The notes beneath the pieces were generated by a model. The model was not told the DNA's origin. It saw nothing but the letters and a program-made list of their open reading frames with translations, and ran no database searches. DNA of 64,000 nt from contig CAJINV010000001.1 of the NCBI GenBank assembly GCA_905178155.1, positions 5,002,747 through 5,066,746 of the forward strand, read 5' to 3'. The stretch comes from Amoebophrya sp. A120 (taxonomy: Eukaryota > Sar > Dinophyceae > Syndiniales > Amoebophryaceae). Below are positions 19,446-28,900 of the stretch, piece after piece. Made by a program: the position numbers and the translations under genes. The first letter of the stretch is position 1; each line of letters opens with the position of its first letter.

Positions 19446-21238
19446 CTACCGCTCCCTCAACAGAGAAACGGATATTTTTACAGAAGAAATTTGTCTGTGA
19501 TACACCGTGGAGACTGAGGACAGCGTTGGGAAGGTTTCCGAAGTCATCCGCAGGTCATGATCTTCATCGTCTTGTTCCGCCGTCGCTTTTATCAATCGCA
19601 AACATGTCTGGGTCTGGGTGATTCTGAGACTAGTCATGCACGTTTTGCATGAGCCATGATGTCTCGTCTGCGATGCATGCTCGAGCATCACAGATTTTTC
19701 GAGGGCTTCTTGATGCCTACTCCGCATGAAAATAAATGCCTTCTCCTCCGCGTAGCACAAATTAGATTCCTTTTGCTGCTCATGCAGTACAGATTTTCAT
19801 TTTTTTGGAATCCAAATGCAGCAGCGCAAGTCCTCGTATTCTTCCAGACCCAGACACGTTTGCGATCGATAGCCTTCGCGGCAGCTTCGGCACTGACGCT
19901 GGTGCTGCTTCCGCCACAGGAGCCCCCGAGGCAGCCAAGACGGGAGGTAGTACTCGAGGACGCTGCCTCGGCTTCAGCCGCCGCGCTGCTGGTACTACCT
20001 CCGCCGGCGCCGGTGTGTTCTTCACCTCCATTTTCCGAGGCGGATGCGGGCAGCGGGCCGAGCACCGAATCGCCGCCGCCGCTGGTCAGCGCAGGCAGCA
20101 CTTCGTCGCCGTCGGAGACCGAGGAGAAGTTTTCGGCAGACGCGGAGGCGGTCGCGGAGGCCGCGGCCCGCTTCGCGCGGCCCCCACGCTTCTTCTTGCC
20201 CGTCGTGCAGCCGCCGGCCCCGCAGGAGGCCCCCGCGCGCCGGTTCTTCTTGTTCCGACTGCCGCGACGACCACGCTTGTTGGAGGTCGTCCCCCGGACC
20301 GTCTTCCGTTCTTTCGTCGCAACGGCAACCCCTTCTTTGGTTCCCGTTCCCACGCGTCCTTCCTTCACCTCCAGCGCAGAGAACAACTGCGTAGGAGGAG
20401 CACCCGCGGAGGTCGGGTTTTGATCATCTTGCAGCTCACCTCCGGGTGGATGAATTCCAGCACCGAGAGCCCCGCCGCCCGGGATCATCGTGGGAGAAGT
20501 TGTCGGCAGAGGATCACCGCCGGCACCGTCGGTGGCGGGAAGATGTTCTTGAACAGGAGCAGCCTGCTCCGTCTGCAGCATGATGCCGGCTTCACCCGAT
20601 TGATGTTCGTCCGAGGATGCAGCAGGAGTCGCAACCTCGTCGCCCATGTTGACGGAGGATGAATCCGCAGGCTCTTTAGCCGCATCTTCGACCACATCAT
20701 GTTGAACACGATCGACTTCGTCGACGACTTGCTTGCGCTGCAGGAAGCCCCCGCCGGGAGAGGACGAGGAGGGGGCCATGTGGTCCTTGAGTCCCTCGAA
20801 CAAGTTGTCCAGCAAGCCTCCAGCGACGTTCTTGTTCGCGGCCCCACGAGGCGCCATGAAGCCCGCAGTAGCGGAGGTGGTGGGCGCAGCGGCAGCGATC
20901 GTCTCGGCGTCGTTCTTGTTTAACACATCCTGGCCGCCCACTTCGTCCACGACCTTCTCCGTCGTCGTCCCCTCCGCCGGGGGGAGGGCAGCTCCCGGAG
21001 TGGTTTCGGTCTCGCCCTCCGCTGATACCGCGACCACGGCCCCGGGCGCGGCCTGCTGGTGGTCCACGAGCTCGGCCGCGGCCGTCGTCGCCCAGTAGAG
21101 CGACCCCGCGATGAACTTTTTACAGCCCACCATGATGCAGGATGTAGTTGTGTTGTTCCTCGTGCGAGTTGTTCTACTTCGTTCTGCTGCTGCTCGTCCA
21201 CGGAATAAAGTAGAGGACGTTTTGTTTCCAAAACACAA
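19446..21238 (-). CDS. Ala/Ser/Gly-rich low-complexity protein, one introner intron
   Basis: Exon 1 (21238-19877, or through 19872 with the duplication copy) encodes about 455 residues rich in A, S, G, E and T. A basic patch (KRGRRGSRNKKNRRAG, GKKKRGGRAKRAAA) could be a nuclear or nucleic-acid-binding signal. A hydrophobic stretch after Met36 (MVGCKKFIAGSLYWATTAAAEL) could be a signal sequence if that start is used. Excision of the introner joins AEAAAKA to TAEQDDEDHDLRM and the frame runs to a stop at 19446 after SVSLLRER. I do not recognise the family. The reading frame is supported by its length, its composition and the exact repair of the frame by introner removal. Confidence 0.65.
19590..19871. 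mobile_element. Introner copy b, in the low-complexity protein gene
   Basis: A 282-bp element starts TATCAATCGC and ends GCGATCGATA, with TGTCTGGGTCTGG at the left end and its complement at the right. The flanks GCTTT (19585-19589) and GCCTT (19872-19876) form a 5-bp duplication with one mismatch. The interior is closely similar to copy c (ATTCTGAGACT, CCGCATGA, TTTGCTGCTCATGC, TTTTTTTGGAATCC), so b and c are recent relatives. One permitted junction is CT...AG; none is GT-AG. Confidence 0.88.
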
Positions 21239-22940
21239 GTTTTTCGAGATGTTTTTCGCTTGTTGAAAGAGCTTCTCGTCGGATTGAAGTTGCTCTCGTT
21301 CACGTTCTTGTTTCCGATTTGTTTTCGCAACGCCTTATTTCGCGTCGATGCTTCTCGTGGTCCTTTTGTTGCAGCCTTTCTTGTCGGAAAGCGAATTACG
21401 CGGTGTGCTGTGCAGTTGCAGTTGCAGATGCTTGTTGCTGTTCGACGTAAGTGTAGTTGTAGCGTAGAAGTGCTTCTAAAAGACCTCCACACAGGCACTG
21501 GTTGTACTGCTCGTCCTCACAAGAAGTTACTTAAGCACCGAGATGTCTTCAGTCCTTCTTTTTCTTCGCCTCCTCGTTGCGAGCCTGCTCCAAGAAATAC
21601 AACAGTGAGAAAAGCATTTTCAAGATGATGCTGAAAGTTATTTGTGAACGTTGGCTTCTTGTTGTAGTTTAGATGAACGTCTGCACTGAGTTCCTTTGTT
21701 GTGTCTTGTTGGCAATATTAGCGTTGCCAACAAGTTGCTTTAGTCGTCGTAAGTGTCTCCTTCACAAGACGAGATCCAAGAATAGTAGAAGAGGTGTACT
21801 ACGAGCGCTTCTCTTCAGATGTAGTAAACCTTACGAGTCTTGATTTGTTCAACAAGACGAATCAGTCAGACTTCTTCTGCTTTGTTGAGTGGACGTTGTT
21901 GTGAATACTGAAGGTAGAAGTTTTGCAAAAATCTTCTTTAAGTTTAATTCGACAGCAGATTAAAACTGAGGAAGTTGTTGAGTGTAAACGTGCACAAGAC
22001 GGGGAGTCATGCACACCACATTCAACCTGGAAGGCAAAATGATCGCAAACCTTGTTAAGTTTCTTCTAGTTCGTTGTACAACCGGAGCTTTCATCGCACC
22101 AAAGGCACAAAAAAGATTTAAGTTGCAAAAAGCCGAGGACGTATCAGTTGTTGCACCGCAATTTTTGCACGACAAACGACATCCATGCTTGGAGACAAGC
22201 CTGGGCACAGAACGATACGCGCCGACCGCAGCACGAGCAACCGACGCGATTAAGCATACGCACCGACCGCAGCACGACCAACCGACGCGATTAAGTAGCA
22301 CAGAGAAGCTCCACCTAAGATAATTCGAACTACACAGATTGCAGCCTCTTAAAAGTGTGGGCCGTGGGACTTTCTTTGCATTTAACATACGTGAACGTCG
22401 TGTCTTCGGACGAACTAGCACGAGTAGTATCTTCTGCTCCATCTGTTCTTTATTTTCAGCACCCGATCAAATTGGCATTGCACGAAGGAACCGAAGATTT
22501 AGATTCTTGAAGCCGTTGTAGGCGGTACGAATTGCAGTTTGTCCACAAAAATTTTGCACATAGAGGCACTTCGTTCTCTACTCCTGCGGCAATGGGAAGG
22601 ACGCTACGACACCGAGAGTTCGTGACACCAATTTTTCTTAAACCACTGACCGACGGTTGTACGCTAGAGAGAAAAGTAAAAGACCGAGTTAATACATCTC
22701 GTTGTGACGCTAGCTAGTACACAACGATAACAGCTAATATTGTCGCTGGAGTTGTACTAGCAAATGAGAGACGCAGACCGAGCATCTACTTCATGTTAAT
22801 TAGAGATGACCGAGTCGATATAGCGATTCAAAAAAAGCGCAGGTCAGAAGATGAAGAAGAATGAACATCATCAATTCGCATCCCTTAGTGGATGCGGAAA
22901 ACTGCGAAAATAAAAGCTCAACAAAAAACTACGCAGGAGC
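21239..22940. other. No gene recognised
   Basis: AT-rich spacer upstream of the low-complexity gene and beyond the 3' end of the folate gene. Open frames here are short, lack coding-like composition and match no family I know. The only structured element is the 41-bp duplication at 22214-22295. Confidence 0.5.
22214..22295. repeat. Two-copy 41-bp tandem repeat
   Basis: The unit beginning ATACGCRCCGACCGCAGCAC and ending CCGACGCGATTAAG occurs twice with a period of 41 and about three differences. It lies in a gene-free interval. The period is not a multiple of three, so it is unlikely to be coding. Confidence 0.7.
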
Positions 22941-22949
22941 CGCAAATTC

Positions 22950-25900
22950 CTTTCAAGCCAAAGCCTGGCGTTTGTTCATGTGCACTTGTACGTCTAGTCT
23001 CACGGGAAAAATGCCACGAAAGGCGTTGAAGGCAACGCAGCGCAACTGCCGTGGCCTAGCTGTATCGCAGTTTCGGTTTCCTCCAGCAGTTCTTTCCGCG
23101 TTCCCATCCCAACCTGCGCTCCTGCACAGGTCGCCGACGGTAAGAACCTGTTCTCGAATAAGTTGTAACCGCAGCAAATGGGATCGAACAACCCACCATC
23201 CTAGGTAAAATCATTTCCATCGTCAGCAATTCGCAATTTTTCAGTATCATGCATGCGCTAGAGCGAGAGGGACGAGAATCTAAAAGCATGTAAAAGTAAA
23301 CAATAATATAAGTACAAACAAATGCATACCATATCATGAAGAGGTACTCGCTGTCTTCATATCAGACATAGAACGGCAATTTCTTTATGTAGTTGTTCTT
23401 GCTCTTGGTTCATTATGGCATGCAGACATTGCCATGGGAAAGCAGTGACGCTGAAAATGGCAATTTATCCGGCGATATTCCAGGCAGGAGACCACTACGC
23501 AATGGCGGCGTTATCCAGAGACCGGGACGAATCTCAAAAGCCACGTTGGCAATGGTAAGTTCCGTCACCTCGCCACGTAAGTTGTACAGGAGAGCAGATT
23601 CTATTTCTTGAGAAGCGCTTAGCGTTGCATTTGTGGCCTGATCATCGACATCCTCCATAGCCCCTTCAGGCTGGCTTCCGCTTGTTTTGGCTCCTTCGGC
23701 TTTCGAACTACTTGAACTATCATTCCCACTACCACGCAGACCATTTGCGTCATCGTTATTATCATTTCCACCGGTTCTGCATTCTTTCTCGTGTCGACGA
23801 CGAGGGAGCTGATTCAGTATTTCATCTCGCACTCGCTGCAGACTCCGGTCGTAGAGCGGCCTGCCTTCTAGTGCCTTGCTGTACATTTCATACCGATCGG
23901 TCCGTGTTGGACTCACGTCGAGCGCTACCCTCATAAACCCAGTACGAGGTTCTTGGGGAGAGCGTTTATTTTCAGGTTCAAAGCAGTTTTCTCGGCGCCT
24001 TTGACTCACTCTTCCGTTACCGCTGGTCGAAGGTTCTGTACATCTATACCACATCTCCAAAAGTAGAGCATCTATATTATCAGCACAAGAAAAATCAGAA
24101 GACTTGTTCTGCGATGCTGCAAAGCACATCAGTTGAAAAATCGCGGTGACATCCCATGCGGACGGCAGACCGGACTGCGGTACTGGGAAAGCTTCGATTT
24201 TCATCCCGTTTGATGTCACCGCATGCTGATGTCCTCTCATCGCGATGTTTCTTGCACTAGATCCATCAGTTTCCACGTCGACCACGCCCGCAGATGCATC
24301 ACTTCGTAGAACAACCCTTGTTCCAGCATCCTTGTTTTCCGCACCTGCGACTGAGTCCGATTGAAGAAACGAAGACCCCAAGACCGATACCTTTACTCGA
24401 AAAGCACGCACTTGCGGGAGCAATGCAACTGACTGTTCCTCATCAGGTTTTCTTTTCGTTTTTGTCATGTCGTCGTTATCATCGCCAACGACTGCCCGTT
24501 GGGGGGCGATTTTTCTCCTACGATCTTCTTCAATCTGAGAGAGGGCTGTCTTCTTGATTGCGTCCAAGAGTGCTTCCGGCGTGCGGAGTGGATCGGGAAG
24601 CGTTCCGCGGGCCCCCTCGCAGAGGCGCGCCCAGTGGTCGCGAAGAAAAGGGACGAAAGACGAGGCATTTTGCGGAAAGTACAGAAACAACAGTGTGGTG
24701 AAAATACCGCAACATGGGGACGATACAACTGGTCGTGGGCATAATTCTTGTTTGGTGGTCTGCACCTCATCTACTTCATCTTCCCGCTTCGTCCTCGTCC
24801 CGCTGGAGAAATGGGAATGCATGCCCTCTCCTTCCTCTCGTCCTCGTACTTCTCGTTGATGGCGGCAGTCCACGTATTTGAGCTTGAGTCGACCATGGCC
24901 TTGATGATGATTACTTGTAGTTCTTCCGTTTGTAGTTCCACACGGAAACGAAGGCGGGTCGTCCTCGCATTTCATTTTCATCGTGCTCGCCCACAACGAA
25001 GTCACCTGCTGCAGTACGCGCCCTTTGAGCAACATTTCATCGTACTCGTCACTGGCATCTGACAGCACGGTGACCGCTCCCCCAGCGTTGGCTCGGACGG
25101 TGAAGACCACGACATCCTGGCGCCTGTGCTGCACCGCGTCTGGGCCACGACGATCTCGTGGTGAAGGAGGGAAGAGTTGTCGTTGATGCTGGGCTTCTAC
25201 TGCATGAAGATCCTCATCATCTTGTTCACTCTTTACTTTGCTTGACACAAGTTTTGAAGAGAAGGAGGAACTACAAACTGTACCGGCAGATTTCGGGGGC
25301 GGCCGCGGCGCAGCAGTACAATGATCAATGCTCGTCTCGACCATCAAAGTTCGGATGACGACGCTGAGCTCGCAGCACTCCCCGAGCCCAATGAAGCCGA
25401 GACAGCCGCTGTAGAGTCCGCGCTCCCGCCCGCCCTCGAGCGCATCCAGGAGCTCGCAACTGCGCTTCTTGGGGGCCCCGGTCATGCTGCCCGGCGGGAA
25501 GCAGGCCGCCACAGTCGGCAGCACGCTTCTAGAGGTCGTGTTCCGCTCATCTGATGTACAACTAGTTGTGCTTCGTCTTTGTCCTGCGCACTTGCCGCGC
25601 ACCGTGGACACCAACTGGTGCACGGTCTGGTAGGACTCGACGTGCATCAGGTTGGGGCAGTGCACTGACCCCGGTTCGCAGACCTTGGCCAGGTCGTTCC
25701 GCACCAGATCGGCAATCATCAAGTTCTCTGCCCGGTTCTTCCGATCATGCTGCAGCCAGTGCCGCAGCGCCTCGTCCTCCTCCGCAGAGTCGCCCCGCCG
25801 CGCAGTGCCCTTGATCGGCTTCATCTCCGCCCAGCCGGCAAGGTCCACCTTGAGAAAACGCTCCGTATCAAATGTAAAAATGTCTGGGTCTGGAAGATTC

Positions 25901-28900
25901 TGAGACTTGTCATGCATGTTTTGCCTGGGCCATCATGTCTGTAATGCATGCCCTAGCATCACAGATTTTTTGAGGGCCTCGCGATGCCTATTCCGCATGA
26001 CAAATGCCCTCTCCGCGTAGCAAAAATTACACGCCCTTTGCTGCTCATGCTGCAATACAAATTTTTTTGGAATCCAAATTCAGCATCACAAGTTGCATTC
26101 TTCCAGACCCAGACATATTTGCATTTCATACTCCGGCGAGGAGGACAAAACGTGCAACACACCACTGGTCTCAATTCTCACACTGGTGAGGCGGCACTCT
26201 TTGGCGCTAGATGAGGATGAGGTCGTACTAGGCTTTGATGGAGCTCTTCCGTAGTGGAAGAGGTCGTGCCTCTCTTGCTCATGTTGCCGGAGATGACTTT
26301 TAAGCCCTAGCAAAGGAACTTCGAGATAGCAGCCGTAGGGGGCGGGGTTCTTGCGGCGCAGTCGGCTGTACAGAGCGAAGGGATCATGATCAAGAGAACC
26401 ACCCACTGGAAGATCATGCTGCTGCTGGTCGTGGTCACCATTGTTACTAGAATTATGTGGATGTTGCTCCTGAGTCGTGCAGCACGCCTGATTTTCGGGA
26501 GAAGCTACTCCAGCACACGACCACGGTGTGGTGATATGGAGTTCTCAAATGTTACAATTACATTCTCAACTGTTACATGATTTGTCATGCAAAACTACCA
26601 TTATCATCTACACGATCAAGCTGTTCTGCATGACAAATTCTGGAAGGGCCAAACAGGCTGACAATCTGTGCCAAATCTGTCATGCAAGACGCGCAATGCC
26701 CCCCCTTTCATTTTTCCCATTCTTGCATCACAAATCCATGTAACAGTTGAGAATGTAACGTTTGAGAACGCCGTAGGTGAGGCAGAGTTCGTAGGAGTCT
26801 CCGGCGAGCAGATGTTGTCGGCAGGCCTCAACTATCAACTGTAAAAATGTCTGGGTCTGGAAGAATCCAACTTGTCATGCTAATTTTGGATTCTAAAAAA
26901 ATCAGTGTTGCATGAGCAGCAAAGAGAGTCCAAGTTTTGCTACACGGAAAGAGCATTTGTCATGCGGTATAGGCATCAGGAAGCTCTCACAAAATCTGTG
27001 ATGCTAGGGCATGCGTCACAGGTATCAGGAGTCATGCAAAATATACATGACAAACCTGGCAATCTTCCAGACCCAGACATTTTTACATTTGATATCAACC
27101 CTTTCCTGGTAAACTGCTCTCTCGACCACCGGGGAGATCTTCCACATGTCGCAAGTAGAATTGGTGGTCACGTTTTCTGCGTTTTTCTCTGCCGGTTTTT
27201 GTGAGGCCAGATCCAGATGAACCGTTGCTGGAAGACTTTGGCCCTCCTGTTGTTCGTCGTCGAGTTTGTTGTTGCTCATGATCGACGCACGGCCGCGCTC
27301 CACAAGTTTCTCGAGGGTCCCAGCTGGATAAGCTTTTCCGAGCGAAAGCAAATACATCTCTCCACTGGCATGATCGAGCACCACACAGCGTGTCACGTAG
27401 GACCAGAAAGCGTCCGGCTCCTCTCGTCCCGCATTCTTGATGTGCGATCCCCGCGTAGATGCGGTGCGATGATTTTCGCTTTCCGCCCCCGGCTGTTCGG
27501 ATGAAAATTTAGCCTCTCCTTGAGCTTGTTGAGCGGCCATCTTTCGTATGTTGCTAAAGTCGTAGCCTGCAAGTGTCTCAGTTCGCAACCCATAGCCAAA
27601 GTAGCCCACGAAACCACATCTGAAGTCAAACGGAAGACGCTCGTTGCTTTCAGCACTTCCTGCGCCAACAATTTCCGGCTCAGTGAGGTGTCCGAGGCGA
27701 TGAGTAAAGTCCTCAAACCATGGGAGAAAACCATCGTCGACAGGTTCCACCTTTCTACTCGAGTTTGTGGTAGATCTAGTTTCAACGTCCGGCACGGTTT
27801 TATTTCCTGGCGCATCGCTTGAATCGGCTCTTGCGCCGACAGTGTATACGTCTGCGACACATCTTTCGTGGTCTGTCCGCCGCTGGACATAAGCTGTCCC
27901 GGTGCTACTTTTGCAGCAGCGGCTTTTGGTCATCGCGCCTCTTGCAGGAAGCAGCTGCTCGGGGTTCCGATGATACCAAACTAGGTATTCCTCTGAAGCA
28001 GGCACTGGATTATCCGCGGCCCGCGGCGGCCCCAATTCGTGGTCCGCCCCCTCTGGTGCAATAGTTGTACAACTCCCTCTTATCCAACAAGGCTCCTTGC
28101 TTATGCATTCGTCCAGAAGCTCCGCAAAGTAACCTCCTCCCATGTAGGAAAAGCCACGAGCCGGTGCACACCTGAACGACGACGAGGTCGAGAAATTATA
28201 AATGTTCGCTGTTGACGTCGATCCAGATCCTTTCTCGGCAAGCGCATTGTCGAGCCAGAACCGTGGCCAGGGCGTGGAGGGCAGCGGATCATCATCCGAA
28301 GTTTCTACTTCTGTCAGCACATCACGACCTGCAGAGTCCTCCTGCAGGTAGTCGTTGGGACGACTACTAGAGTTGGTTTCGTTTCGTCCAGCCAAGGTTT
28401 CTTGCGGCGATGAACGACCACCGGGAACTACAGCAGAATGGGTTCTGCTTCTCGTGATGTAGTCAAAAAATTGCTCTGTATCCAGGTCCGCCGGCGTTGC
28501 CATTTTCTGTACGTAGAGGTGTGGTCGAGCAGGGGGTGCGGTTTCTCTGTCCGTGCGGCTCGGGCTTGCCGGAATCTGATTGTGTTCTTCACAAAGAATC
28601 TTCATCTTGTTTTCGTGTGACTGTGATCTTTGTAATGCATCCCCTCCTGCTGCTGCGCCGTTCTTCACTTCATCGACCGCGTCCAGCAGTTGTTCGTTGT
28701 CACTGCACGAAGTACTTGTTGTGAGCGAGGCCGAGGGAGCAGGGGACAGTGGCACCGCCGCAAGCCGAGCGCGTTGACCATCAACAGAATAAAAATCACA
28801 GGAGTTTTCTTTCTGCTGCATCTGGTCAGCACTAGAGCCCAGCACAAGAGCTTGCGGTTTGTATTCGTCCACAACATTCTTGCCAGAAGCGCCGGCCGCA

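Noticed and set aside
19656-20662. Long plus-strand open frames opposite the low-complexity gene
   Set aside because: They are complements of GC-biased minus-strand codons. The minus frame is supported by exact repair on introner removal.
22009-22323. A plus-strand open frame of 104 codons
   Set aside because: It runs through the 41-bp tandem repeat, has no recognisable domain and would be the only plus-strand gene in the window.
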